Below are positions 16,687 through 24,390 of a DNA stretch of 35,886 nt, piece by piece. A program made the position numbers and the translations under genes. The DNA is taken from NCBI GenBank assembly GCA_014237405.1, contig JABZFO010000007.1:1-35886 (forward strand), written 5' to 3'. The stretch's first letter is position 1. The number at the start of each line of letters is the position of its first letter. Below the pieces are notes generated by a model, which saw nothing but the letters and a program-made list of their open reading frames with translations, was not told the DNA's origin and searched no databases. Source of the stretch: Desulfosarcina sp. Its GTDB lineage: Bacteria > Desulfobacterota > Desulfobacteria > Desulfobacterales > Desulfosarcinaceae.

Positions 16687-18027
16687 CTACATTTTCTTTA
16701 ACAATTGATTGGCGGCGGTGAGCAGTGGATCCCACACTGGACCAAAGGGGGGCGCATAGGCCAAATCGGTTTCAGAAAACGCGTTGACCGACATCTGGCC
16801 GTGCAAAGCGACTGCGGCGGCATTGATGCGATGGGCAACCCCCTCGCACCCCACCATCTGCGCACCCAGCAGCCGCCCGCCTTTTTTATCCCCAATCAAA
16901 TTCACCCAGATTGTTTCGGCCCCGGGGTGGGCGTGGGCACGGGATCGGCTCTTGATCGTTACATCCACCGGCTCAAAACCGTAGCGGTGCGATTCCTCAA
17001 GTGACAGTCCGGTGCGGGCCACTTCGAGGTTGAACACTTTGAAAACGGCGGTACCGGCAACGCCATCGAGCTGTGCCTGCTTGCCGCAAACATTGTCTGC
17101 AACGGCCCACCCGGCCCGGTTGGCGCGCAACGCCAGAGGAATCCACGTCTTTTGGCCCGTGACCACATGGTAGGCATCCGCACAGTCCCCTGCCGCATAA
17201 ATCGCATCGTCAGAGGTTTGCAGCCGTTGGTTCACCGCAATGGCATTGGCGAGCCCCGTTTCGAGGCCCGCGTCGGATGCCAATTCGCTGTTTGGATCGA
17301 TACCGGCGGCCACGAGGACCATGTCGGCCGTCAGGGTAAGATCTTCACAGCAGACGTTCAAATGGTCTCCGGCTTTTTCAATCCGCTTTATTCCATGCCC
17401 TAAGTGCAGGTTAACCCCATTCGCTTCGGTTTCCTGCTTGACCACACCAGCCAGGTCCCGCTGCATCCATGGCAAAAGGTCGGGGCCAGGTTTTACCATC
17501 TCAACATCAATGGTTCTGGCCCGGAGCGCTTCGGCCATTTCCAGGCCGATATATCCCATGCCGATGATCACCGCTTTTTTAACATTATTCGCCTTGATAT
17601 GGGCTTTGATTTTTCTTCCATCATCGAGGCTCTTCAGTGCTACCACACCGGGCAGATCAAATCCTGGTAAATCCGGGACTTTTGGCCTCCCACCCGTTGC
17701 GATTAACAAGCTGTCATAAAAAAACCGGAACGGCTCGCGGTTGTCTATGGTCCCGGTGACAGTGCGATTTTTCACGTCGATGGCTTCGGCACAATAGCCG
17801 GTAAACAGATCGATCCCCTGCTTTTTTCTGAACACCGCGGCCGTCCTGACGACCAGGTCATTGATATCCCGATCCGAATCGGCAATGTTGTAAGGCATGC
17901 CGCAGGCGCTATAGGAGACGTCTTCCGATTTTTCTAAAACGATGACTTCCATCTCGGGCATGGTTCTTTTGGCCCGGCTCGCCGCGCTCATGCCGGCTGC
18001 ATCTCCCCCGATGATTACGAATTTCAT
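16687..18027 (-). CDS. CoA-disulfide reductase / NADH oxidase-like flavoprotein
   Basis: 446 aa. N-terminal FAD-binding KFVIIGGDAAGMSAASRAK (2-20), redox-active SYSACGMPYNIAD with single Cys42 (the one-cysteine active site of CoADR, NADH oxidase and Npsr-type enzymes), an NAD-binding GMGYIGLEMAEAL (about 155-167), FAD-closing IYAAGDCADA (about 279-288), and a C-terminal dimerisation domain ending FGPVWDPLLTAANQLLKK. It should reduce CoA disulfide, persulfide/polysulfide or oxygen with NAD(P)H in the cytoplasm. It lies downstream of the OsmC gene in the same direction, separated by a palindromic repeat; OsmC-like proteins also act on thiols and peroxides, so a shared thiol/oxidative-stress role is plausible. 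Weak ribosome site. Confidence 0.82.
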   Translation of the reverse strand: MKFVIIGGDAAGMSAASRAKRTMPEMEVIVLEKSEDVSYSACGMPYNIADSDRDINDLVVRTAAVFRKKQGIDLFTGYCAEAIDVKNRTVTGTIDNREPFRFFYDSLLIATGGRPKVPDLPGFDLPGVVALKSLDDGRKIKAHIKANNVKKAVIIGMGYIGLEMAEALRARTIDVEMVKPGPDLLPWMQRDLAGVVKQETEANGVNLHLGHGIKRIEKAGDHLNVCCEDLTLTADMVLVAAGIDPNSELASDAGLETGLANAIAVNQRLQTSDDAIYAAGDCADAYHVVTGQKTWIPLALRANRAGWAVADNVCGKQAQLDGVAGTAVFKVFNLEVARTGLSLEESHRYGFEPVDVTIKSRSRAHAHPGAETIWVNLIGDKKGGRLLGAQMVGCEGVAHRINAAAVALHGQMSVNAFSETDLAYAPPFGPVWDPLLTAANQLLKKM

Positions 18028-18038
18028 AATTCACCATT

Positions 18039-18179
18039 GACGGTTTCGTAAAACGTCCGATATCTGCGTTACGCTTCATCCCTCGTCACTGCGGCGTACC
18101 ATATGTACGCCTCATTCCTCGGGATTCGCAAGCCTTGATCTCAAACGCTTTACGAAACCGTCGGAAGTGCGACTTTTTA
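18039..18179. repeat. Palindromic MITE-like repeat, copy 1
   Basis: Terminal inverted repeats of 18 bp: GACGGTTTCGTAAAACGT (18039-18056) and its complement with one mismatch at 18145-18162. A GGCGTAC/GTACGCC dyad is in the middle, and a tail ending GCGACTTTTTA is shared with copy 2 at 33121. The right end supplies the stop codon of the OsmC gene (TAA, 18179-18177), so it appears to sit exactly at the 3' end of that gene. No coding capacity. Confidence 0.75.
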
Positions 18180-18578
18180 CCCGTTCACACTATTGGTCGT
18201 CACGAGAATTTCCGGCGGGTGGATCAGGTTTTGTTTGACGGTGCACATCTGTGCCGAACGGATCACGGCCTTCCGATATTTCTTCGGAAAATCGGAAGGT
18301 AGATGGATATCGATCGCTATCTTTTCCATCAAATGGGTTTTTTCGTTTCTATCAAAACGAAGGGTCATCGTTATCTCGTCGGTGGGAATGTCTCGGCTTT
18401 CGCAAAAATAGACGATGTAAACCCCGGCGCAGGTGCCGATGGATGAAAGAAATAGATCATAGGGTTCGGGCGCGGAGTCATCGCCTCCCTCGTTTTTCGG
18501 CTGATCCGTTTTTACAATAAAGCCCTTGTAGTCAGAGTTCACTCGTTTTCCGCCTGGAAATTCAATTTGCATCTCCAT
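18177..18578 (-). CDS. OsmC family protein
   Basis: 133 aa. OsmC/Ohr proteins are small dimeric thiol peroxidases with two conserved Cys; here they are in FLSSIGTCAGVYIVYFCE (first motif, about residues 45-62) and AQMCTVKQNLIHPPE (second). Other family features are the N-terminal strand IEFPGGKRVNSDYKGF and SAPEPYDLFLSSIG. Cytoplasmic, likely reducing organic hydroperoxides or acting on thiol persulfides. ATG 18578 follows a GGAGAG site. A -24/-12 type promoter lies about 190 bp upstream, with a hairpin in the leader, and the gene is followed by the CoADR-like flavoprotein gene. The stop codon lies inside the palindromic repeat, so the last residue or two may be repeat-encoded. Confidence 0.8.
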   Translation of the reverse strand: MEMQIEFPGGKRVNSDYKGFIVKTDQPKNEGGDDSAPEPYDLFLSSIGTCAGVYIVYFCESRDIPTDEITMTLRFDRNEKTHLMEKIAIDIHLPSDFPKKYRKAVIRSAQMCTVKQNLIHPPEILVTTNSVNG

Positions 18579-18675
18579 GTCATCTCTCCATCATCGTGAA
18601 GTTTCCATCAAGCTTAGGGCCGCGGCAAAAATTAATTGCCCCATCTTGCTTCTCTTTTAGCCCGGCTACGGCGTT

Positions 18676-18716
18676 GCGTCAATGGCCCCATACAACCCGT
18701 ATGAAACCATCGACGC
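18676..18716. repeat. Hairpin in the OsmC leader
   Basis: GCGTCAATGG (18676-18685) faces CCATCGACGC (18707-18716) with one mismatch; the loop holds a second stem ATAC/GTAT. Weaker inverted similarity extends into the AT-rich flanks (AAAAATTAATTG ... CAATCG ... ATTTTT). It may be another dispersed palindromic element and would lie in the 5' untranslated leader of the OsmC transcript. Confidence 0.4.
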
Positions 18717-18768
18717 GCCTTGCCTGGCATTAGGGTCAATCGCTATCAGGATTTTTCTCAACAAAAAT

Positions 18769-18783
18769 GCATTATCAATGCCA
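18769..18783 (-). promoter_or_regulatory. Sigma-54 promoter candidate for the OsmC gene
   Basis: Minus-strand TGGCAT-N5-ATGC with exact GG-N10-GC spacing. The GTAACG triplet is 103-143 bp upstream, a normal enhancer distance, matching the arrangement before the ACR3/USP gene. Confidence 0.5.
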
Positions 18784-18885
18784 TCTCATTTGCCAGGTAT
18801 CACTGTTGTATCGACGCCCTGTCGGGGTGTATCGTGCATCGTTTTTTTTAGTTGATCCGCAACGGGGTTTGCGATACTCGAAACA

Positions 18886-18912
18886 GTAACGAATAGTAAC
18901 GTTATCGTAACG
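18886..18912. promoter_or_regulatory. Three phased GTAACG repeats, putative activator site
   Basis: GTAACG begins at 18886, 18896 and 18907, that is every 10-11 bp on one face of the helix. The site is shared with the region before the ACR3/USP gene (16508-16552) and lies 76 bp before the activator gene at 18988, allowing autoregulation. Confidence 0.55.
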
Positions 18913-18987
18913 CGCCTTGCCGGCCCGGCGCCTGAGCGCCCTCGATATGTCACCGTATTTACGAACAGGACCACTGAGGAGAAAATA

Positions 18988-20394
18988 GTGGGTGAAAAAA
19001 TTCACGAGATCTGGAATGTTCGATTTATAAACCGGATTATCGATTCCATGGCCGACGGAGTCTTTACCATGGATGCCGAGGGACGAATCTCTTCCTGGAA
19101 TCCCTCCATGGAGCGAATCAGCGGGTATACGGCCAAAGAGGCGTTGGGCAGGACGTGCAAGCTACTCCAGTGCTCTCGCTGTTTTGGCAAGGAGTGCCCG
19201 GCAAACATTAAAAAATGTAAAATTATGGAAAAAGCCTATTCAGAAGCCAAAGCGTGCCAGCTGCGGCATAAGAATGGGCATGATGTGTCGGTGATCAAGA
19301 ATGCCAGCGTTGTCAAAGATGACAAAGACAATATTATTGGAATCGTTGAAACGGTCACCGATCTTACCGAATTGAATCAAGCCCGGAAAAAAGCCGAGGA
19401 GGCGGTGTTGCGGTTGGGTGAGGTTCATCGGATGGATAACATCATCGGAAAAAGCCGGGCCATGCAACAGGTGTTTGGAGCGATATCCGCGGCAGCGGCA
19501 AGTGAGGCCACCATTCTGGTCCAGGGAGAAAGCGGCACCGGTAAAGAGCTCGTTGCCGGTGCGATCCATTTCAACAGCGAGCGCCGGGAGGGCCCCCTGG
19601 TCACGGTGAATTGCAGTGCACTGGCTGAAAACCTTCTTGAGAGTGAGTTGTTCGGGCACGTCAAAGGCTCTTTTACCGGGGCCAATAGAGATCGCATGGG
19701 ACGCTTTGAGGAAGCGTCCGGCGGTACGATTTTTTTGGACGAGATTGGTGAATTGAGTCCGTTTATCCAGGTGAAACTCCTGCGGGTGCTGCAGGAAAGA
19801 GAGGTTGAACGCGTTGGGGATTCGAAAAAACGGAAGATCGATATTCGAATTATAACGGCAACGCACAACGATCTATATGCCAGGGTAAGGGAAGGGCAAT
19901 TCAGGGAGGATCTTTACTATCGGTTGAAAGTATTCCCCATCCAACTCCCGCCATTACGGGATCGCCGGGATGACATCCCCTTCCTTGCGGATCATTTCAT
20001 AGCGGACATGAACAAAAAAACGGGCAAAGCGGTAACAGGCCTCTCTATAGCCGCCCTTCGTATTTTCATGGACTACCCGTGGCCGGGTAATGTTAGAGAG
20101 CTTGAGAATGCCATTGAGCACGCCTTTGTGCTGTGCAATCGAAAACTGATCGGCACCGCTGATCTTCCCATTGAGATTCGCCGGCCGGACTTTACAATTT
20201 ACCGTAATACCAGCATAAACGGCGCGTTTTCCCCTATAAAAATGCGAAAGAAATTATCGAAGGAAACCCTGCGCGAACTGCTTGATGAATGCGACTGGAA
20301 CAAAGCAGAGGTGGGCCGGCGAGTTGGCCTGAGTCGGACGGCCATATGGAAGTATATGAAAAAATGGCACATCCCTCTTCAAAAAGAAGAATGA
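18988..20394 (+). CDS. PAS-domain sigma-54-dependent transcriptional activator
   Basis: 468 aa from GTG 18988 (ribosome site GAGGAG). PAS domain, residues 10-130 ([20 protein letters not shown] ... VTDLTEL), which carries a cysteine cluster [14 protein letters not shown] and later Cys at about 50-95, suggesting a metal, Fe-S or thiol ligand. The AAA+ domain is complete: Walker [22 protein letters not shown] (the GAFTGA sigma-54 contact loop in a GSFTGA form), Walker [13 protein letters not shown], and arginine-finger region [11 protein letters not shown]. The C-terminal Fis-type helix-turn-helix is [25 protein letters not shown]. It activates sigma-54 RNA polymerase by ATP hydrolysis. GTAACG repeats nearby are the likely binding sites. 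Its stop overlaps the next gene (ATGA). Confidence 0.9.
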   Translation: MGEKIHEIWNVRFINRIIDSMADGVFTMDAEGRISSWNPSMERISGYTAKEALGRTCKLLQCSRCFGKECPANIKKCKIMEKAYSEAKACQLRHKNGHDVSVIKNASVVKDDKDNIIGIVETVTDLTELNQARKKAEEAVLRLGEVHRMDNIIGKSRAMQQVFGAISAAAASEATILVQGESGTGKELVAGAIHFNSERREGPLVTVNCSALAENLLESELFGHVKGSFTGANRDRMGRFEEASGGTIFLDEIGELSPFIQVKLLRVLQEREVERVGDSKKRKIDIRIITATHNDLYARVREGQFREDLYYRLKVFPIQLPPLRDRRDDIPFLADHFIADMNKKTGKAVTGLSIAALRIFMDYPWPGNVRELENAIEHAFVLCNRKLIGTADLPIEIRRPDFTIYRNTSINGAFSPIKMRKKLSKETLRELLDECDWNKAEVGRRVGLSRTAIWKYMKKWHIPLQKEE

Positions 20395-21185
20395 AAATTG
20401 CAATTCCCGCCACCGCGCCGGATCTTGGCGCCAGCGTCGAGACCCGGCTGGGTGCGGCCCCTTATTTGCTGGTCATCGATATTGAAGACCTGTCATTCGA
20501 GGCCGTGGCCGGACCGCCGCCATCGACCGGGCCGGGGGCCGGCATTGCGGCGATTTCCATTGTCACGGGCATGGGTGCAAAGGCCATTTTAGTCGGCTTT
20601 ATATCTCCCCATATTGCGTTGACGCTTGAAAAAAACGGGATTGAGGTTATCACTCCGGTTGGCGGCAGCGTTATGGATGCCGTTATAAAATACCGGCAGG
20701 GTGCGCTTCCCGGGATGGCTGGGGACTCTCAACAACCCGACGTGAAATTGGCCTCACATACCGGCCCGCAGTTGCAGGCGGCTTTCCGGAAGGCCGCAAG
20801 GCAGTTTTTCAGCATTATCCCCGTGTTGGCCGGCGTTATTCTGCTGGTTGGGCTTTTCCGTGGTTTCGTGTCCCAAGGATTGCTTCTGACGATTTTTTCA
20901 GGAAACGTGATTCAGGATACGCTTTGGGGTGCATGTATCGGGAGCGTTCTGTCAGGGAATCCGGTGAACAGCTATGTGGTTGGTGAAACCTTGCTCAAGA
21001 TGGGGGTCAGTCTTTTCGGCGCGGCAGCCCTGATGCTGTCCTGGGTAAATGTGGGGCTGTTGCAGCTTCCGGCCGAGATATCGGCCCTTGGCACACGGTT
21101 TGCCGTCTCCCGGACGATAGCGGCTTTTCTGATGGCCATTGTTGTATCGATCTTGACCGTGATCTTGACCGGGGGCCGCGTGTAA
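20391..21185 (+). CDS. NifX/NafY-like domain fused to a permease half
   Basis: 264 aa. ATG 20391 overlaps the activator stop. Residues 1-115 are a dinitrogenase FeMo-cofactor-type (NifX/NafY-like) domain: [21 protein letters not shown] ... [12 protein letters not shown] (split), [40 protein letters not shown]. Residues 130-264 contain four hydrophobic segments ([33 protein letters not shown] with a Gly/Pro re-entrant look, [30 protein letters not shown]), like one half of the YraQ/DUF318 'permease' family that includes ArsP. NifX-like domains bind metal clusters or metal-sulfide units, so a metal/sulfur sensor or chaperone coupled to export is plausible. No nitrogenase genes are nearby. Translationally coupled with the second permease half. 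Confidence 0.7.
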   Translation: MKIAIPATAPDLGASVETRLGAAPYLLVIDIEDLSFEAVAGPPPSTGPGAGIAAISIVTGMGAKAILVGFISPHIALTLEKNGIEVITPVGGSVMDAVIKYRQGALPGMAGDSQQPDVKLASHTGPQLQAAFRKAARQFFSIIPVLAGVILLVGLFRGFVSQGLLLTIFSGNVIQDTLWGACIGSVLSGNPVNSYVVGETLLKMGVSLFGAAALMLSWVNVGLLQLPAEISALGTRFAVSRTIAAFLMAIVVSILTVILTGGRV

Positions 21186-21724
21186 TGAAAACAATTGGGC
21201 ATGATGCAAAACCAGCGGCCAACCGGAAACACTGGCAATGGCTTTTTCCAGCGAGCGTGATTGTCGTCTACGTATCAATCTATTTCGTTGCGCCGGATCG
21301 AACCATCAACGCCCTGATGGCAAGCGGAAATGTCCTGAAACAGATGGCCCTGCCGCTGTTGTTGGCGTTTGTGATGATGGTTGTCCTGAACCTGTTCATT
21401 ACACCCGCCCATGTTTCGCGCTTTCTCGGCAGCCGGGCCGGAATAAAGGGCGTCTTGCTCTCGTCGGTTGCCGGCATCCTTTCAATGGGGCCTGTGTACG
21501 CATGGCTGCCATTTTTAGCAGCGATCCGGGAAAAGGGCGCATCTGATTTTCACCTGGCCAATTTTTTGGCCAGCCGCGCCGTCAAGCCGGTTCTCCTTCC
21601 CCTGATGATCGGTTATTTCGGATGGCGCTTTTCCTTGATTTTTACCGTCCTCAACATGGTGGGTGCATTGCTCGTGGCGTCGGCTGTGATTTACGTTTGC
21701 GACGGCCAACGAAAATCAAGCTAA
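21185..21724 (+). CDS. Permease (YraQ/ArsP-like, second half)
   Basis: 179 aa; the start overlaps the previous stop (TAATG). Four membrane segments are visible: WLFPASVIVVYVSIYFVAP, LPLLLAFVMMVVLNLFI, LLSSVAGILSMGPVYAWLPF and LIFTVLNMVGALLVASAVIY. The motif ILSMGPVYAWLPFLAAIREKG (split here at about residue 108) is typical of the DUF318 permease family, which includes the methylarsenite exporter ArsP. With the preceding gene it gives two inverted-topology-like halves that could make one transporter. ArsP's substrate-binding Cys are not evident. It ends two bases from the convergent ABM gene, with no terminator between them. Confidence 0.7.
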   Translation: MKTIGHDAKPAANRKHWQWLFPASVIVVYVSIYFVAPDRTINALMASGNVLKQMALPLLLAFVMMVVLNLFITPAHVSRFLGSRAGIKGVLLSSVAGILSMGPVYAWLPFLAAIREKGASDFHLANFLASRAVKPVLLPLMIGYFGWRFSLIFTVLNMVGALLVASAVIYVCDGQRKSS

Positions 21725-21726
21725 AG

Positions 21727-22056
21727 CTATTCCGTCTTTGCATACTTTGGAATAATGCCGCCGACCAGGGGTTCATAAATGCGGTATTCGGTTTCTTCAC
21801 CCATGATGGCGTCGATTTCGTTCTGGATCGCCGTCCGTTTGTCGCCGTGAAGCCACGTTTTCCATTCTTCGACGGATCGCCATGTGCTTCTGACCAGATA
21901 TTCGTCTTCACCGGCCGGATCGATACATTTTAGCGTTTCACCGGAGATATAGCCGGGCTGGGCCAGTGCGAGGGATCGCAACCGGACGATCAGGGGAGCC
22001 AACGCCTCTTTTTTTTCCTTGATAAATCGTCGTCTGATAAACACTTCGATAGCCAT
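21727..22056 (-). CDS. ABM-fold (antibiotic biosynthesis monooxygenase-like) protein
   Basis: 109 aa, ATG 22056 with AAAGGAGTG. IEVFIRRRFIKEKKEALAPL ... LALAQPGYISGETLKCID ... YLVRSTWRSVEEWKTWLH matches the small ferredoxin-like ABM fold (dimeric heme- or quinol-handling monooxygenase-like proteins). Catalytic residues are not clear, and many members are of unknown role. It is the last gene of the leftward operon after the octaheme cytochrome. Confidence 0.72.
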   Translation of the reverse strand: MAIEVFIRRRFIKEKKEALAPLIVRLRSLALAQPGYISGETLKCIDPAGEDEYLVRSTWRSVEEWKTWLHGDKRTAIQNEIDAIMGEETEYRIYEPLVGGIIPKYAKTE

Positions 22057-22120
22057 CGGTCACTCCTTTCCATGTTCTTTTTCTGGGTTGTTTTTACCGT
22101 ATTACAAGAGGCCGCGAACC

Positions 22121-23746
22121 CTAACGCTCCTCCATGAGGTCTTCAATCTGATCCGCATCGTATCCAAGCTGGGCAAAGTCGAGGCGACCGCCTTCCGTTG
22201 TATGACAGTCATTGCATTTCAATGCCTCCTTCGCCGGTGCAATGCTGTGATATAAATTAAAGTATTGCGGGGTGTTGCGAAGGATGGCATTTTTATAGCG
22301 ACCGCCGTCATAGGTACGCATCTCTTCGAGGGTCGTGCTCCGTTTCCCCTTTCCGCCCGCACGGGCCACAAACGTTCTCGGCACCGGAAAGCCCAAGGCA
22401 TGGCCGTTGGGGTTATCGACGACTTCGGGTGTGGAACCGTCATCGTAGAGGGCGATTTCGATAATGTTGAACGGTGTAATGCGGCTTTCCGGATCGTCGA
22501 TGCTGCCGGTGGGATGGGGGATATCCGTGCAGATGGTATTGCGATTATACCAGGCGTACGTCGGCTCGAACATTGCCAGATTTTTGGTTTTATAGCAGCC
22601 GATCATATCGTCCATCTGTTCGGTCATCTTTTCAGGGGAAGCCATTCCCATCAGCCTGGCAACGGGCATCATCCATTTGTACAGTTTCATCATTTTGGGC
22701 ATGTCCATGCCGAGCATCCAGTTGACGCTCTTTGTGCCGGGGGAAGTCTTTGGAATATGACAGGTTTCACAGGCGATGGTTTCCATATGCATGTCCAGGT
22801 CATCGGCATCATCGCCCGTGTGGGGCTCTTCTCCGTGGCAGTCCGTGCAGGAGTTCATAGTACCGCGCAATTGGGGCGAGCCGGCATTGTCAACGATTTG
22901 CCCTTTGCCGATTTCATGATTTGTGGTCACATGGCACTCCTGGCAGCGCATTCCCTCCGAATAGTGGACATCGGTGGATGCCCCGTCGTGAATCCCGTAA
23001 TGGGTGCCGCGCTTGCTGTCCGATTTCCAATGGCAGAAATTGCAGTTGTCCGGCGTGGGCTTGCCCACCCGCAACTCCACGCCCTCCATGGCTTTGACGG
23101 CGATTTCTGACAAATCGAGTTTCTGCAGGTCACCGCCGGCTTTGGCGCCGGCCATCATCAGTTCGGCCATCCTTGCCCCGTTGCTTTGAACAATATACCC
23201 CTCGCTGTCCAGCCCCGCCGGCGTTTTGCCAACCCCTTTGCCGCCTTTGTAGCCGCTTAGCTGATGGCATATCAAACAATCCACATCCATTCCGAACGGC
23301 TTGACCACGCCGCCACCGGGATGGCATTGAGAACAATACACGGCTTCCATCAGGCGCCACTGGCTTTCCGGCGTTTTAACCCTGTCGGTATTGGACAGGG
23401 AGTACCAGCGGTTGAACATGCCGATATCCACGGAATCTTTGGGGTCGTGGGCGATCTTTCCGTCCTTGGTAATCCGCCCCTGGTGAACGTGATAGCTGTG
23501 GCTGACATCTTCGTATTCTTTTTGATGGCAGGCGTAGCAAGCCTCGGGTCCTTTATATCCCCCCAGTTGTTTGAACACCCTGGCATGCATCTCTTCGACC
23601 CGGTGTTCTTCCTCACTCTCGGGAAAGGAGACCGGTGACCGCTCGGGGACAATCGGCTGTCGCGAGGGACTGCATGTAAGAACGGCGACAGGAACGAACA
23701 ATACGATTAGTAAAAAAACAAATCGCGTCAGCATCTTCTTTTTCAT
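22121..23746 (-). CDS. Octaheme c-type cytochrome, putative lipoprotein
   Basis: 541 aa. Eight CxxCH heme sites occur in order: CYACH, CSQCH, CLICH, CNFCH, CQECH, CTDCH, CETCH and CNDCH. The N-terminus is a signal with a lipobox-like Cys (RFVFLLIVLFVPVAVLTCS), so it is exported and may be lipid-anchored. Many extra His (SHSYHVHQG, THYGIHDGAS, HYSEG) could be distal ligands. The size and eight hemes are in the range of octaheme tetrathionate/hydroxylamine/nitrite-reductase-type cytochromes, but no CxxCK active-site heme is visible, so an electron-transfer role or an unassigned octaheme family is equally likely. It follows the DUF1638-like remnant in a leftward operon starting with thioredoxin. 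The ribosome site before ATG 23746 is poor. Confidence 0.85.
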   Translation of the reverse strand: MKKKMLTRFVFLLIVLFVPVAVLTCSPSRQPIVPERSPVSFPESEEEHRVEEMHARVFKQLGGYKGPEACYACHQKEYEDVSHSYHVHQGRITKDGKIAHDPKDSVDIGMFNRWYSLSNTDRVKTPESQWRLMEAVYCSQCHPGGGVVKPFGMDVDCLICHQLSGYKGGKGVGKTPAGLDSEGYIVQSNGARMAELMMAGAKAGGDLQKLDLSEIAVKAMEGVELRVGKPTPDNCNFCHWKSDSKRGTHYGIHDGASTDVHYSEGMRCQECHVTTNHEIGKGQIVDNAGSPQLRGTMNSCTDCHGEEPHTGDDADDLDMHMETIACETCHIPKTSPGTKSVNWMLGMDMPKMMKLYKWMMPVARLMGMASPEKMTEQMDDMIGCYKTKNLAMFEPTYAWYNRNTICTDIPHPTGSIDDPESRITPFNIIEIALYDDGSTPEVVDNPNGHALGFPVPRTFVARAGGKGKRSTTLEEMRTYDGGRYKNAILRNTPQYFNLYHSIAPAKEALKCNDCHTTEGGRLDFAQLGYDADQIEDLMEER

Positions 23747-23766
23747 GGTCTAAGCCTATTTCATTC

Positions 23767-23806
23767 CGAGCGCTTACCCCGCCTCAAGCAGCGGGGGGTG
23801 CGCTCG
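23767..23806. repeat. Strong 40-base hairpin before the cytochrome gene
   Basis: CGAGCGC (23767-23773) pairs with GCGCTCG (23800-23806), and an inner ACCCCGC/GCGGGG-type stem continues it. It lies between the stop of the DUF1638-like remnant and the start of the cytochrome gene. It has no T-run, so more likely an RNA-stability or attenuation structure than a terminator. Confidence 0.45.
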
Positions 23807-23812
23807 TATTCG

Positions 23813-24381
23813 CTATGCCCTGCCGTTGTGTAACTTGTCAACTTGATCGGCAAGAAGCCTTTTAAACCGATCAAGGGAAACGGGATAGGGGATGATGGGA
23901 ATACCCATCCAGTCGGAATACTCCAGAAACTCTTCCGGGTGTTCCATCATATAGTCGTCTAAATATCCCACCCCATCCAAAACGATGGCCCCGCCGGTGT
24001 GTTTGGGAAAGTTCTCATTGGCAAGGCCCTGATCCCAGCCCTTGAACACCTCTTTGCGGAATTTAATCCATCCGGATGTCATCCACCACACGGGTTCGCC
24101 CCCGGCCATTTCCTCCGCGATCCGGTTGCGCTCCGATTCACTGGCAAGCATGTCCATGCAGTGGGTTGCCTGGATTCTGGCCACTTTTCGGTTTTTTCTT
24201 TTGCTTTATTGATTTGCCGAAGAAGCTGTCGTTCCAGTTCGGGAATGTCCTGGTGGAGTCCGGGCGTGGTGTACAGAATCTGCGGCGTATCCAGAAAGCC
24301 TTGTTTTTTCAGATAATTTAATTCGAGGCTCATGGTTCCGCAGGAGACGATCGCAATGTCTGAAAAGGATATGTCACTCAT
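23813..24381 (-). pseudogene. DUF1638-like protein, internal deletion with frameshift
   Basis: The start (ATG 24381, AGGAGG site) reads SDIAIVSCGTMSLELNYLKKQGFLD ... LHQDIPELERQLLRQINK, resembling DUF1638 proteins whose N-terminus is I-A-C-G-T-L-x2-E-L. Near 24185 the frame changes, and the C-terminal part reads RIQATHCMDMLASESERNRI ... MTSGWIKFRKEVFKGWDQG, which corresponds to the family's 'HDC...LLGS' and 'LTPGW' segments. The middle (usually a Gly-rich Y-G-x-C-G region) is missing. Function of DUF1638 is unknown; genes of this kind often accompany methyltransferase or corrinoid genes. Broken as written. Confidence 0.6.
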
Positions 24382-24390
24382 GAAATCCTC

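Larger units (their letters stand above)
18579..18987. other. 409-bp divergent regulatory region between the OsmC and activator genes
   Basis: No gene is visible. From left to right it holds a leader hairpin (18676-18716), a leftward sigma-54 type promoter (18769-18783), three phased GTAACG repeats (18886-18912), a GGCGC/GCGCC hairpin near 18928-18940, and the GAGGAG ribosome site of the GTG-started activator gene. Confidence 0.5.

Noticed and set aside
23767..23806. Hairpin before the cytochrome gene as an intrinsic terminator
   Set aside because: Strong stem but no U-tract on either strand, and it lies within a likely operon.
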